64,000 nucleotides of DNA from Negativicutes bacterium (GCA_031292035.1 JARLHX010000423.1:62001-126000); one strand, 5' to 3'. Shown: positions 15,609 through 25,200, counted from the first letter of the stretch. A program made the numbers and translations. Notes: generated by a model not told the origin, from the sequence alone.

Positions 15609-16946
15609 CTACCTCGACAATTCCATGCGTTTAATTTTGCCAACAATCAGCAGGTAGCTGAGTACAGCCCCCAAAGCATTAGCCCCCACAAATACTAAGG
15701 CACCGTTGAATGAACCAGTCCCTTGAATAATATAGCCAATCACGATCGGCGTTGAGATCGCCGCCGCATTGCCAAAAGTGTTAAACAGGCCCCCGCTCAG
15801 CCCACCAATCTCCTTGGGTGACGTGTCAGCCACAACAGCCCAGCCCAGCGCCCCCACGCCTTTGCCGAAGAAGGCCAGTGCCATAATCGTCACGACGATC
15901 CATTCGACATTCACATAGTTGCAGACAATCATACTGACCGACAATAACATCCCGAAAACAATCGGGGTCTTTCTGGCCACCGACAAGGAATACCCCTTCT
16001 TTAAAAGGTAATCAGAAAATAGCCCGCCGAGAATTCCGCCGATAAAGCCGAAAAGTGCAGGCAGAACCGCGACAAAACCCGCTTTAAGGATCGACATGCC
16101 GCGGGCCTGTACCAGATAGACGGGAAACCACGTCAAAAAGAAGTAGGTAAGGGTGGAAATACAGTATTGGCCGATGTAAACTCCAACCAACATGCGGTTG
16201 CCGAGCAATTGCTTTATACACCACCAGGCGGGGAGAGCGGCGCCACCTTCTCCTTTCTTCCTATCCTGTTCCATATTCACAAGGGCTCCGCCGGCTTCTA
16301 TATAATCGAGTTCGGCTTGGTTGATATGAGGGTGCTCCTTCGGGTTATATATAACCTTCAGCCAAACAAAGGCCATTATGATGCCCAGGATACCCATTAC
16401 GGAAAATACATGTTTCCAGCCAAAGGTATAGACAATCCAGCCCATCAGTGGAGCGAACAGAACTGTGGCAAAATATTGGGCGGAATTGAAGATCGCCGCA
16501 GCGGTGCCGCGTTCCGCGGTCGGAAACCAGGCTGCTACAATCCGGCTGTTGCCAGGAAATGACGGTGCCTCAGCCGCCCCCACCAGCAACCGCATACTGA
16601 AGAGTCCGACAACCGCCATCCCGGCTCCCAAAAAGCCCACGTATCCCTGCATAAGGGTGAAAATCGACCAGAAGAAAATACTGAAAAAATAGACTTTCTT
16701 GGAACCGAAACGATCTAGCAGCCAACCTCCTGGAAGCTGTGCTGCCACATAGGACCAGCCGAAAGCCGAGAATATATAACCCAGCGCCACCGGATCGAGT
16801 TTCAGCTCCTTGGACAAGGCCGGTCCAGCTAAGGAGAGGGTTGCCCGGTCCGCGTAGTTGATGGTGGTCATGATAAACAGCATGGCTACAATGATCCAGC
16901 GTATCCGTGTTGGTTTCATGCCAGTTGAAGCGTCATTGACATCCAT
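15609..16946 (-). CDS. MFS transporter, ACS family (glucarate/galactonate type)
   Basis: About 445 residues, twelve predicted membrane segments. Family marks are N-Y-A-D-R-A-T-L in TM1, P-G-G-W-L-L-D-R-F-G-S-K-K in loop 2-3, E-A-P-S-F-P-G-N-S-R and W-F-P-T-A-E-R-G-T-A after TM4, as in GudP/DgoT-like sugar-acid:proton symporters. ATG 16946 follows a very strong GGAGGTGGAGG; an upstream in-frame ATG at 16979 has none. It lies 96 bp downstream of the dehydratase gene on the same strand, so uptake and first catabolic step are probably one transcription unit. Confidence 0.88.
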   Translation of the reverse strand: MDVNDASTGMKPTRIRWIIVAMLFIMTTINYADRATLSLAGPALSKELKLDPVALGYIFSAFGWSYVAAQLPGGWLLDRFGSKKVYFFSIFFWSIFTLMQGYVGFLGAGMAVVGLFSMRLLVGAAEAPSFPGNSRIVAAWFPTAERGTAAAIFNSAQYFATVLFAPLMGWIVYTFGWKHVFSVMGILGIIMAFVWLKVIYNPKEHPHINQAELDYIEAGGALVNMEQDRKKGEGGAALPAWWCIKQLLGNRMLVGVYIGQYCISTLTYFFLTWFPVYLVQARGMSILKAGFVAVLPALFGFIGGILGGLFSDYLLKKGYSLSVARKTPIVFGMLLSVSMIVCNYVNVEWIVVTIMALAFFGKGVGALGWAVVADTSPKEIGGLSGGLFNTFGNAAAISTPIVIGYIIQGTGSFNGALVFVGANALGAVLSYLLIVGKIKRMELSR

Positions 16947-17042
16947 AGAACCTCCACCTCCAGTTAAATAGACCAACATTGTTCATTTTTCTTGCATTGA
17001 TCCACACTTACCAGGGCACAATTCTGCTTTTGTGAGTGCCAG

Positions 17043-18260
17043 TTAGGCCGTTTCACGAATACTGGCGTCTGGACGAGATTTCACTTCGGGGAGCAGGCTT
17101 GCACCAATACCAGAGGTTTTCGGAAGCTCAATCATGCCGTCCTTGATTTCTGGTAGTCCAGTCACGAGCTCTCTGTACCAGGTCGCCATGTTGGCACGGA
17201 CAACTTCTTGAAAAAGTCCGGCTGGTGAGTGGAGAGCCAGTTGCAACCCCGCCCACAAGACGATAGGTCCGGAGCAGTCATGCGGAGCGATGGGTATGCC
17301 ATAGCTTTCTGCTATGGCCGCGATTTTACGGCCTTCAGTCATGCCGCCACACCATCCCAGATCCAGCATGGCATAGTCGAAGGTTCCGGTTGCGAGCATT
17401 TGCCGAAACGTCACTGCCCCGGCAAGGGTTTCGCTGCCGCAGATGGGTATGCGGGTTTTACTCCGCAGATAGTTGATTGATTGGCCGTCATCCATTTTAC
17501 AAAATGGGTCTTCGACCCAAAATACATTGTATTCTTCAAGTGCCTGGCAGATACGCAGGGCGGCCGGAACACTCCACAGGCTGTGAAGTTCACACATAAC
17601 CTCCATTTTGTTGCCTACTGCCTCGCGAATTTTGCGAAATGGTTCCAGTCCAACTTCAAGATCTTCGAGCGAAATGATGGTGCCTTGTTTTTTTGCCACA
17701 AAAGGATCAAACGGCCAGATCTTCATGACCTTGTACCCTTCAGACAACAAACTTTCCGCCAGTTTTCCTGCGTCACGCGTGAAAGCAATCTGGTCATCAT
17801 AAGGACCGCGCATTTCATCATCGAAGCCAATCGTTCTACGACTGGAATCAGCGTTATAATTACTACTGCTCATATTGTAGGCATACCCGGCACAGGTGTT
17901 GTACGCCTGAATAGAGGTGCGTGACGCGCCTCCCAGTGCCTCATAAACAGGAATCCCATGGCGCAAGCCAAATAAATCCCAAAGAGCTATATCGATGGCA
18001 CTTGCTGTCCTGATCTCAGCGCCGGCACTATGAAACCCGATATAAGGAGTCGTCAGCGTCCGTGAAATCAATTCGATGTGACGAGAATCTTTGCCAATGA
18101 GCCAGGGGCCGATATCGTTGTGAATAATGGCCTCTATGGCCGCCGTGCCGCGAAACGCTTCACCAAGTCCGGTAAGTCCCTCATCGGTATCGATTTCAAC
18201 CCAAATGATATTTGGCCGTTCTGCTAGTCGGATTGTGCGAACCTTTGTTATTTTTGACAT
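17043..18260 (-). CDS. Enolase-superfamily (mandelate racemase/muconate lactonising) sugar-acid dehydratase
   Basis: 405 residues, full length. The capping domain (1-125) is followed by the barrel with V-M-K-I-W-P-F-D (KxW/KxD strand-2 acid/base region), C-E-L-H-S-L (first metal ligand region), W-V-E-D-P-F, C-G-S-E-T-L and A-P-H-D-C-S-G-P, the third, fourth and histidine-bearing strands. This pattern fits acid-sugar dehydratases such as galactonate, mannonate or gluconate dehydratases. The exact substrate needs assay. Its neighbour is an ACS-family sugar-acid importer. ATG has AGGAGG 7 bp upstream. Confidence 0.85.
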   Translation of the reverse strand: MSKITKVRTIRLAERPNIIWVEIDTDEGLTGLGEAFRGTAAIEAIIHNDIGPWLIGKDSRHIELISRTLTTPYIGFHSAGAEIRTASAIDIALWDLFGLRHGIPVYEALGGASRTSIQAYNTCAGYAYNMSSSNYNADSSRRTIGFDDEMRGPYDDQIAFTRDAGKLAESLLSEGYKVMKIWPFDPFVAKKQGTIISLEDLEVGLEPFRKIREAVGNKMEVMCELHSLWSVPAALRICQALEEYNVFWVEDPFCKMDDGQSINYLRSKTRIPICGSETLAGAVTFRQMLATGTFDYAMLDLGWCGGMTEGRKIAAIAESYGIPIAPHDCSGPIVLWAGLQLALHSPAGLFQEVVRANMATWYRELVTGLPEIKDGMIELPKTSGIGASLLPEVKSRPDASIRETA

Positions 18261-18724
18261 GATAAGCCTCCTAGGGAATTATAGTATTCTCAAGTGATAA
18301 CCCCACAACCTGTACCTGCTGTGTCGCCTATGAAAATTCGCCAGCTCGGGTGTTTTTTGATAGTCACTGATATATTTCCAGATAAATCAGAATATTCCTG
18401 CCCGGCAATTAGGGCAGGCTTTTGCTCGCTACCCGCCTGCCCTAAAGGCAAAGACTACTTCAAGGTAGTCTTTGCAGACGTCGACCTTTTTGCTTGCTTA
18501 TGTGGCTGAACGTCGATACCAGGAATTTGGATTCGGCGATTTTACCTAAATTTAATTTAGGGTTAACGTGTCTTAGCTGGCGATATGGGATAATGGAAAT
18601 AGCAAATCAATCATCGCGTTTTTGAAGAAACAATAGCGTGCCGCTCTCTTGCTGGGAGCGGCACATGAATTATCCGGCCAATGTGTAGATGTCTAGGGCG
18701 TGAAACTAGAAAAGGAGTGGAGCT
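18261..18724. other. Intergenic region, 464 bp, with three hairpins
   Basis: Divergent region between the sugar-acid operon (minus) and phnM (plus). Three stems are clear: TTAGGGCAGGC / GCCTGCCCTAA at 18409-18445, GCAAAGACTAC / GTAGTCTTTGC at 18448-18475, and GTGCCGCTC / GAGCGGCAC at 18638-18664. None is followed by a proper T run. The first two are nearly adjacent and could be one structured RNA; the third lies 60 bp upstream of phnM. I recognise no riboswitch and no gene. Confidence 0.5.
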
Positions 18725-19948
18725 ATGAATTCGCACCTGCTTTTTAACGTATCAGTCGTCACCCCGAGGGAAGTCATTGAAAATGGAGCAGTTTTCGTTC
18801 ATAACGGCTTGATCGAGGCGGTGGGAACCATGCCGAGAAAAATTCCCCAAGGATATTCAGCAATCGATGGCCAGGGAAGATGGCTGATACCGGGCATGAT
18901 CGACCTGCATAATGATTCGATCGAAAAAGAAATCGAGCCGCGTCCAGACGCCTTGATTCCGGTTGACATTGCCCTTTTCGCTCTTGAAGGAAGGCTCGTC
19001 AGTCATGGTATAACGTCGGTTTATCATTCGCTGGCCTTTATGGAAGGTGAAACGGCGGTCCGTACAGCACCGATGGTCACTTTCAATATCCGCGAAATAA
19101 ATCGTTTGAAACACCTTGGTCTGATCCGACATCAGATACATGCCAGGTACGATATTACCGAAAAAGGATTTTCTGCGATACTCACTGATATGATTGAAAA
19201 AGGGCAAGTACAGTTACTTTCTTTCATGGATCATACGCCAGGCCAAGGGCAGTACTGGAAAATGGATGTTTTTCGTGACTACTATGCCAAGAAGCATCCG
19301 CACTTGGGCGAAGCGGGAATAGACCAGTTGATTGAAAAACGCCGCTCAAGAACGCAGGCTGGCAATAACAACGAAATGCTCGACCTGATTGCCGAGCGAG
19401 CCGGCAGATACAACCTGCCAGTTGCTTCTCATGACGACGATTCACCTGATCGTATCGCCTTTATGAAGAAAAAGGGGGTAACCATCAGTGAGTTTCCGGT
19501 CAATCTGGAAACGGCACTAGATGCCGCTACCCAAGGAATGCATGTCGTAGTAGGTGCTCCCAATATTGTCAGGGGAATTTCAAACTCGGGGAATATGAGG
19601 GCGCTGGATGCCATCGGAAATCATGCCGCCCATATCATTTGTTCAGACTATATGTCGTCGTCGATGCTTCATGCAGTCTTTCAGCTTCACAATAAACACG
19701 GTATTGCCATGTCTGAAGCGGTCAAGATGGCAACCCTCAATCCTGCTAAAGCGGTTGGTTGTGATGACCGGTTGGGCTCTATCGAGGCAGGCAAAGTAGC
19801 GGATATGGCGCTGATTACAGAAATAGACGGCCTGCCGTTTGTCGAGCAGGTATTTGTGGCTGGCTATCAAGTCATGTGTAAGAAGCGCTCTTATGCGCAA
19901 TGTATCGGTATGAATTCTTATCAGCAGGGCGAAAGGGTGTGCTTGTAA
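18725..19948 (+). CDS. phnM: PhnM-type alpha-D-ribose 1-methylphosphonate 5-triphosphate diphosphatase
   Basis: 407 residues, amidohydrolase fold. The PhnM signature D-L-H-N-D-S-I-E-K-E-I-E-P-R-P is near residue 60, with H-G-I-T-S-V, S-F-M-D-H-T-P-G-Q-G, V-A-S-H-D-D-D and the late C-S-D-Y, all usual in the family. In the C-P lyase pathway PhnM removes pyrophosphate from the ribosyl triphosphate intermediate. No phnG, H, I, J, K or L gene is present here, so either the core enzyme is encoded elsewhere or this member has another hydrolase role. ATG has GGAG upstream; the next gene overlaps its end. Confidence 0.88.
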   Translation: MNSHLLFNVSVVTPREVIENGAVFVHNGLIEAVGTMPRKIPQGYSAIDGQGRWLIPGMIDLHNDSIEKEIEPRPDALIPVDIALFALEGRLVSHGITSVYHSLAFMEGETAVRTAPMVTFNIREINRLKHLGLIRHQIHARYDITEKGFSAILTDMIEKGQVQLLSFMDHTPGQGQYWKMDVFRDYYAKKHPHLGEAGIDQLIEKRRSRTQAGNNNEMLDLIAERAGRYNLPVASHDDDSPDRIAFMKKKGVTISEFPVNLETALDAATQGMHVVVGAPNIVRGISNSGNMRALDAIGNHAAHIICSDYMSSSMLHAVFQLHNKHGIAMSEAVKMATLNPAKAVGCDDRLGSIEAGKVADMALITEIDGLPFVEQVFVAGYQVMCKKRSYAQCIGMNSYQQGERVCL

Positions 19949-20601
19949 GATTGGCTGATGCAAATTTGATCAATCTTCACCCCCGGCAACCCAAGAAATT
20001 GGGAGAAAAACCAGTCATCCATGAGTCTGCGGTGGTTCGCAATTGCCGAATCGGTCCCTGGACTGAAATCTATGCCAATTGTCACTTGGAGGAAAGTAGC
20101 TTTGGTGATTACAGTTATGCTGCCGGGGACGTCAATATTATCTATTCTGAAATCGGGAAATTTTGTTCCATCGCTCCCTATGTCCGGATCAATCCCGGCA
20201 ATCATCCCATGCACAGGGTGACGCAGCATCACTGTACCTATCGTCGGGTGCAATTCGGGTTTGATACTGGAGATGATGAAGAGTTCTTTCAATGGCGGCG
20301 GGATCACAAGTGCATCATTGGGCACGATGTCTGGATAGGCCACGGTGCGATCATTATGCCGGGGATAACGGTTGGCACAGGGGCGGTCGTCGGCGCCGGG
20401 GCGATTGTGACAAAAAATGTTGCGCCTTACGAAATGGTTGCCGGTGTGCCGGCAAAGCCCATTGGCAAACGTTTTTCCGAAGACGTTGTAGCAAAACTCC
20501 TGAAAATCGCCTGGTGGGATTGGCCAAGAAATAGATTGGAAGAGCGGTTCGGGGATCTGCGGGATGTCGAGTTTTTTGTTGAAAGGTACTTTAAAGGTTG
20601 A
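19939..20601 (+). CDS. Phosphonate-associated hexapeptide-repeat acyltransferase
   Basis: About 220 residues with left-handed beta-helix repeats through the middle (I-G-K-F-C-S-I-A, I-G-H-D-V-W-I-G-H-G-A, I-T-V-G-T-G-A-V-V-G-A-G-A). N-P-G-N-H-P-M and the C-terminal W-W-D-W-P fit the transferase family regularly encoded with phosphonate genes (the phn threonine-rich/hexapeptide group). Its reaction in that setting is not established. The start is uncertain: GTG 19939 with CAGGG nearby is chosen, and ATG 19900 or TTG 19951 are possible. In all cases it overlaps or abuts phnM, implying coupling. Confidence 0.8.
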   Translation: MLVRLADANLINLHPRQPKKLGEKPVIHESAVVRNCRIGPWTEIYANCHLEESSFGDYSYAAGDVNIIYSEIGKFCSIAPYVRINPGNHPMHRVTQHHCTYRRVQFGFDTGDDEEFFQWRRDHKCIIGHDVWIGHGAIIMPGITVGTGAVVGAGAIVTKNVAPYEMVAGVPAKPIGKRFSEDVVAKLLKIAWWDWPRNRLEERFGDLRDVEFFVERYFKG

Positions 20602-20665
20602 CGCCAATACGGTGCAGGGGACTGTTGTAGGGATACAATCAGGATAAAAGAGGAGGGCGGGCTAG

Positions 20666-21565
20666 GTGAAGGTATGGTATCGATATGGAGGGATTCTGCT
20701 GCTTTTATGCGCTCTAGTTCTTGGAGGCTGCGGCGGAATAAGGGAAGCCGCCAAACCGGCCGATATGACTGTTTTGCGGGTCGGAGCCATTCCTGCCGAA
20801 GACAGCGAGAAAATACGCGAGGCCTATCAGCCTTTGGTTAATCATCTTAGTAAGAAGCTGGGGATGAAGGTGGAACTATTTGTTGCCACCGATTATTCCG
20901 GCGTGATAGAGGCCATGCGGGCCGGCAAATTGGATATAGCGCTTTTCGGCCCCTTTTCTTATGTGCTGGCGGTAGAAAAAGCGAATGCCGAGGCCTTTGC
21001 TGTGGAGAAACGCCGCGTAGGCGGAACGACCTATAAGAGTATCATCATCACTCATCCGGAGAGTGGTATCAATAGTCTGCAAGATTTAAAGGGGCGATCT
21101 TTCGCCTTTGTCGATCCGGCTTCGACTTCTGGAAATCTCTTTCCCCGCTATTTCCTTAAAAAGAACAACATCGATCCTGATAAAGACTTTAAGAATTTGA
21201 TCTATTCCGGCAATCACACCGCCGTTGAGCTAGCGGTAAAAAATCGCAAGGTCGATGCCGGAGCTGACAGTTCCCGTACTTACAGCAATCTGAAAAGTCA
21301 GGGCGCTATCTCTGACCAAGACGTCAAGATTATTTATGAGTCAGATCCGATTCCGGCCTCGCCATGGGCGTGGCGAAAAGATCTGCCGGAACATTTGAAA
21401 AGCCAGATCAGGAGCGCGATATTAAATCTCGCTCAGGAAGAACCGCAGGCGATGAACAAGAGTGATCCGACAATTGAGGGCTATGCAGAAGCCAAGGATT
21501 CAGATTATGATGTGGTCCGCGAGACAACTAAAATTTTGAATCTCGATTTGAACAAAATGAAATAG
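20666..21565 (+). CDS. Phosphate/phosphite/phosphonate ABC transporter substrate-binding lipoprotein (PhnD family)
   Basis: 299 residues. A lipoprotein signal peptide ends in L-G-G-C near residue 22. Family motifs follow: A-Y-Q-P-L-V-N-H-L-S-K-K-L, D-I-A-L-F-G-P-F-S-Y (ligand loop), D-L-K-G-R-S-F-A-F-V-D-P-A-S-T-S-G (anion-binding loop) and Y-S-G-N-H-T-A-V. It should deliver an oxyanion such as phosphonate or phosphite to an ABC permease. No phnC or phnE gene is in the window, so its permease is distant or it works as a sensor. GTG start at 20666, 8 bp after AGGAGGG. Confidence 0.88.
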   Translation: MKVWYRYGGILLLLCALVLGGCGGIREAAKPADMTVLRVGAIPAEDSEKIREAYQPLVNHLSKKLGMKVELFVATDYSGVIEAMRAGKLDIALFGPFSYVLAVEKANAEAFAVEKRRVGGTTYKSIIITHPESGINSLQDLKGRSFAFVDPASTSGNLFPRYFLKKNNIDPDKDFKNLIYSGNHTAVELAVKNRKVDAGADSSRTYSNLKSQGAISDQDVKIIYESDPIPASPWAWRKDLPEHLKSQIRSAILNLAQEEPQAMNKSDPTIEGYAEAKDSDYDVVRETTKILNLDLNKMK

Positions 21566-21890
21566 AATGTCTAGTATATGAATCAACGTCTAGCGCAGGA
21601 AAAAAACGCAATAGGCTCAAAAACTTAACATACAGGAAAAATAACGAGATGGTTCCGGCCAAGAAAATGGCTCTTAAACTTCTAGTTGATCAACGGCAAG
21701 AGAAGAAGCGTCAAATCAACAATGCCCCAAAAAACAGGCTGCCGGCGTATGACGCCGGCTTTTTCATTGTCTCTAATTTACCAAAATATAGAAGAGACCA
21801 TGGGTGGCAACGGTGATGCCCCTGCCGCATGCGCGGACACTGCTGAAAGGGGTATTGATTATCTGGAGTTGTTGGTGCTCCTGGTTTTTT
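21566..21890. other. Intergenic region, 325 bp
   Basis: Apart from the terminator at 21741 I see nothing supportable. The region separates the convergent phnD-like and lptF-like genes. Confidence 0.5.
21741..21765 (+). terminator. Intrinsic terminator of the phosphonate operon
   Basis: Perfect 8-bp stem GCCGGCGT / ACGCCGGC, 3-nt loop, then TTTTT. The stem is almost identical to the hairpin at 10632. Confidence 0.8.
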
Positions 21891-22973
21891 TTATCGGCGG
21901 CCAACCCGGTGAATGAGGAATAATCCTGCCCCAATACCAATGATGTTTGGAGTCCAGGCAGCGAAAAAAGCAGGAAGATATCCTCCCTGCGCCCATGCGG
22001 TAGTATATGTCATAACAACATAATAGATAAAAATGATTGCGATGCTGATACTCAGGCCTGCCGATGAACTGGCGCGATGGGGTGCTACCCCGAGAGGAAC
22101 ACCGATTAGCGCGAAGACAAGGCTGGCCAGGGGAATGGTCAGGCGTTGGTGCAGTTCAATTTCATACACGGCGGTTGCCGTTTTTGCCAGTCGTAGGAGG
22201 GCGATCCGCTGCTTCAGTTCGGTTACCGTCATTTCCTCTGGTTGTTTTTGTTCTAGCGGAATGGCTGACGGCGATGCAGTCACCGGCATATACTGGTATT
22301 TAAACTCCATAGTCCTATCTTGGTTTTCGCTCAAGTCGTGGATGATGCCGGTGAGCATGACCCAGCGACCCTCTTGCCAGATTGCCTGTTCAGCCTGCTG
22401 GACCCGGACCAACCGGTCATCCTCGAACTCTTCGACGGTGACAGGGGACATGCTACCCTCTTGCTCGTCGAACTTTTGGGCATAGGTGAGCCGGGTGAGG
22501 CCCGGAGAATTATCTACTATCACGAGATGTTCCTGTCCCTTGGGGCGGGAATTTCCTTCTACTTCAGAGTGCACCAGATGGTTATAGGCCGCGTTGGCGA
22601 CAGGTACAACATTGTCTTTTAAAATCACGGCGAGAACGCTGACCGCAAGCGCCGCAATCAATACCGGCAGGGCAAGGCGATAAAAACTGCGGCCCGCGGC
22701 CCTCATCGCGGTGATTTCATGCGAACTGGACAGTCGGCCGAAGCAGAGGAGCGAGGCCAGGAGCATCGCCATCGGAAAGGTGATGACAACAACTCCAGGC
22801 AGGCTATAGACAAATAATTTCATGACAACAGCGCCTGAAGCGCCATATTTGCTGATGTATTGGGCTATGCGCCACATCGTGCCGCCACCGATGAATACGA
22901 TGGAAAAGGCGCAGACACCGAATAGAAAGAGGCCGAGCAGTTCTCTGACAAGATAACGGTCAAGAAGCTGCAT
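21891..22973 (-). CDS. LptF/LptG-family lipopolysaccharide export permease
   Basis: 360 residues with the family layout: three N-terminal membrane segments (residues 12-35, 55-78, 97-118), a periplasmic beta-jellyroll-like domain (about 130-255) and three C-terminal segments (265-355). L-D-R-Y-L-V-R-E at the start and S-S-S-H-E-I-T-A-M-R-A-A-G near 80-93 are typical. LptF and LptG drive LPS from the inner membrane to the Lpt bridge, so the organism should have an outer membrane. It is the last gene of a minus-strand run beginning with a GtrA protein at 26337. Confidence 0.88.
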   Translation of the reverse strand: MQLLDRYLVRELLGLFLFGVCAFSIVFIGGGTMWRIAQYISKYGASGAVVMKLFVYSLPGVVVITFPMAMLLASLLCFGRLSSSHEITAMRAAGRSFYRLALPVLIAALAVSVLAVILKDNVVPVANAAYNHLVHSEVEGNSRPKGQEHLVIVDNSPGLTRLTYAQKFDEQEGSMSPVTVEEFEDDRLVRVQQAEQAIWQEGRWVMLTGIIHDLSENQDRTMEFKYQYMPVTASPSAIPLEQKQPEEMTVTELKQRIALLRLAKTATAVYEIELHQRLTIPLASLVFALIGVPLGVAPHRASSSAGLSISIAIIFIYYVVMTYTTAWAQGGYLPAFFAAWTPNIIGIGAGLFLIHRVGRR

Positions 22974-23005
22974 TGACTTTATTTCCTACACTAGCAGCCG
23001 CGAAA

Positions 23006-23635
23006 CTAATCTGCGGCATAGGCTTGGTCGCTGGTGACTGTGGGCAATGGAGTTTCGCCTTGTGGTAAAAACGCCGCTGCTTCGGGCTGTTTCAGCCAAC
23101 GGGCCAACATCGCCCAGCCAATGGTTACACCCAGTATGATCCCAGCGATGATTTGGAGATCGTTGTGCCAAAATGTTTCCAGTCTCGACCAAGAGATGGC
23201 GGCGGCGCAAAGATACCAAAGCCAGCCGAGCCGCGGGAAGAAAAACGTAAGGAGAATGGCCATTGCAAAGCTATGGGTGGCGTGCCCGCTGGGGAAGCCG
23301 CCAGGCCCGCCGTTGGGGCGGAGGGTCCATGGCGCAGTGGCGACAAGTTTACAGCCCTGGACGGTTAGCCATACAAGGAAATCAAGCCACAGGGTGAGGG
23401 TGATGATGCTTTTCAAGCGTCTGCGCCATGCCCAGCCAATCAGTAGACCATTGGTCAGCAGCAGAAATAGATCATTGCCCAACCCGCCGAGAAAATCAGC
23501 TGCGCCGGATATGTGCGGATTATCCGTGATACCCACCGACAATACAAGAAGGGCTGTTGCCAAGCCTACTGCGAAGGCTGTATTGATGGTCAAGGCAAAC
23601 ATATTTTGCGAGTGAGCCGGAGCTAACGTTTTCAT
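23006..23635 (-). CDS. PAP2-family lipid phosphatase
   Basis: 209 residues with about six membrane segments. Catalytic motifs: W-T-L-R-P near residue 106, F-P-S-G-H-A-T-H near 117 and S-R-L-E-T-F-W-H-N-D near 152-161. The last motif has aspartate two residues after the histidine, where the usual spacing is four, and the lysine of motif 1 is farther from RP than usual, so it is a divergent member. Likely substrates are polyprenyl pyrophosphate or lipid A phosphates. It lies 29 bp from the GT-C gene and 32 bp from the permease gene in the same operon. Confidence 0.82.
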   Translation of the reverse strand: MKTLAPAHSQNMFALTINTAFAVGLATALLVLSVGITDNPHISGAADFLGGLGNDLFLLLTNGLLIGWAWRRRLKSIITLTLWLDFLVWLTVQGCKLVATAPWTLRPNGGPGGFPSGHATHSFAMAILLTFFFPRLGWLWYLCAAAISWSRLETFWHNDLQIIAGIILGVTIGWAMLARWLKQPEAAAFLPQGETPLPTVTSDQAYAAD

Positions 23636-23664
23636 GATGCATTTCTCCCCAATGTGATTTTGGT

Positions 23665-25200
23665 CTATTGCCCATATGGCAGAGGATAGTGTCCTTTGAA
23701 GTTGCTGGCATAAAACAGATTTAGCTCAAACTCAGTGCGGCCGTGCCGCCGGACAGGAACGGTTCCCAAAGGAGTGATTGCGTCAAAGTAGGGGGCGAAG
23801 GCCACAGCGTCGCCAATGACTTGTCGACGTCCGATAATCAGGGCGTCCTGTCCTTGATAATCTTTTGCAGCTGATTTAAAGGCAAACTGATGGGGGGATT
23901 GGTCCAGGCATAGAACAGGCAGGCGGCCGCCCAGGGCGTAATCGAGCTTGCCGGCGTCAATCCAATTCCCGGACACGACAAATCCGGCAGAGGAGTTCAG
24001 CAGGCCCTTTGCTGCCAACGTGGGAGCTATGTCCCGCCAATCGAGGGCCTCCAGGGTAGGATCGCCTGCCGGAAAAAGATCAGGGAAAGTATCTCCCATC
24101 CAACCGGTGGCGGTTTGGCTCCCGAGGAGGAGAAGAATGGCAAGAAAAGCGGCGACTGACCCTCGCAGCCACCAACGGACCAACTGGCTGCCCTTATCTG
24201 CGGCTTTAGCGGCCATGTCACCCAGCAAAGGAAAGAGAAACAGATATCCGGGGGCTTGCCAATGGAACAAACCCTGGCCTCCCCAAAGAGCGATAAGGGA
24301 GAAGGTGGCTATCGGACCAATCGCAAGACAAATCAGGAACCAACGGTGTAGCTGTAAGTCGGGAGTAACTGTTTGGTCAGATCCGGGAACCACGACCTTC
24401 AGTGTTGACCATACGAGTGGAAGCCAGATCCAGGGGAGGAGCCAAACCGCTTGGCCGGCCATGTTGGCTAGCAGGTTTCCAAGGTTAAATCCGGTCGGCA
24501 CGCCCCGGCCGCTCTGGAAGAGAAATGACACCCACCCGTGCTCAAAGTTCCAGATGAGCACGGGTGGGAAAAGGAGGGCGGCCAGTGCTATTGCAAGATA
24601 CGGACCGGCGCTCAGTAGCAAGGGGCGCCGGGTCTTGGAGGTCAGGACAAAGAGCAGAAAGCCAAATACCAGGAAGATGGCGTGATATTTACTGAGTAAT
24701 CCCAGGCCAAGCCAAAATCCGGCCAACAGCCAATTTTTCAAGGGCGGTTTTGGGGGCTGGAGGGGAAACGAAATCCGGGCGAGGGTGAGTGCGGCTGCCA
24801 TCAGACAAAACATCAAGGGACCGTCAGGCAATACCCAGCTTCCGGTACTCAGACTGAAAACAGGGGAAATAGAAAGAAAAATGGCGGCATAGACGCCTGC
24901 CCATTCTCCAAACAGCGATCGAGTCAAGCGGAACATCAGCCAGGTGGTGCCGGCAAATAGCAGAATAAATGGCAACCTCACGCTAAGGGGGCTTTCACTG
25001 CCGGTTAGATGGGTGGTAAGCCAGACCAGCCAAAAATGGAGCGGCGGATGGTCAAAATAGCTGAGACTGAAGCTGCGGGCGACAGCAACGACATAAGATT
25101 CGTCCACGCCTAGCCCGATGGTGGCGGCAAGCAACAGTCTTATCGCGGAAAAAAAGAAGATGATCGCCAGCACAGCCCGGCAGGGGGAAAGACGGGTCAA
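23665..25200 (-). CDS. GT-C glycosyltransferase (PMT_2/ArnT-like)
   Basis: 511 residues, about 11-12 membrane segments. The first periplasmic loop carries G-V-D-E-S-Y (the DE catalytic motif of ArnT/PMT-type enzymes) and Y-F-D-H-P-P-L, also conserved. These enzymes take sugar from a polyprenyl-phosphate donor and place it on lipid A or another envelope acceptor at the outer face of the inner membrane. TTG start at 25200 with AAGGAG 9 bp upstream; it overlaps the stop of the preceding gene by TTGA. The donor is probably made by the neighbouring GT2 enzyme. Confidence 0.85.
   Translation of the reverse strand: MTRLSPCRAVLAIIFFFSAIRLLLAATIGLGVDESYVVAVARSFSLSYFDHPPLHFWLVWLTTHLTGSESPLSVRLPFILLFAGTTWLMFRLTRSLFGEWAGVYAAIFLSISPVFSLSTGSWVLPDGPLMFCLMAAALTLARISFPLQPPKPPLKNWLLAGFWLGLGLLSKYHAIFLVFGFLLFVLTSKTRRPLLLSAGPYLAIALAALLFPPVLIWNFEHGWVSFLFQSGRGVPTGFNLGNLLANMAGQAVWLLPWIWLPLVWSTLKVVVPGSDQTVTPDLQLHRWFLICLAIGPIATFSLIALWGGQGLFHWQAPGYLFLFPLLGDMAAKAADKGSQLVRWWLRGSVAAFLAILLLLGSQTATGWMGDTFPDLFPAGDPTLEALDWRDIAPTLAAKGLLNSSAGFVVSGNWIDAGKLDYALGGRLPVLCLDQSPHQFAFKSAAKDYQGQDALIIGRRQVIGDAVAFAPYFDAITPLGTVPVRRHGRTEFELNLFYASNFKGHYPLPYGQ

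Noticed and set aside
18725..21565. Complete C-P lyase operon
   Set aside because: Only phnM, the hexapeptide transferase and a PhnD-like protein are present; none of phnG to phnL can be found.
23948..24685. Long open frame on the plus strand opposite the GT-C gene
   Set aside because: Basic, low-complexity translation without domain; it mirrors the GC-rich codons of the minus-strand membrane protein, which has clear family motifs.
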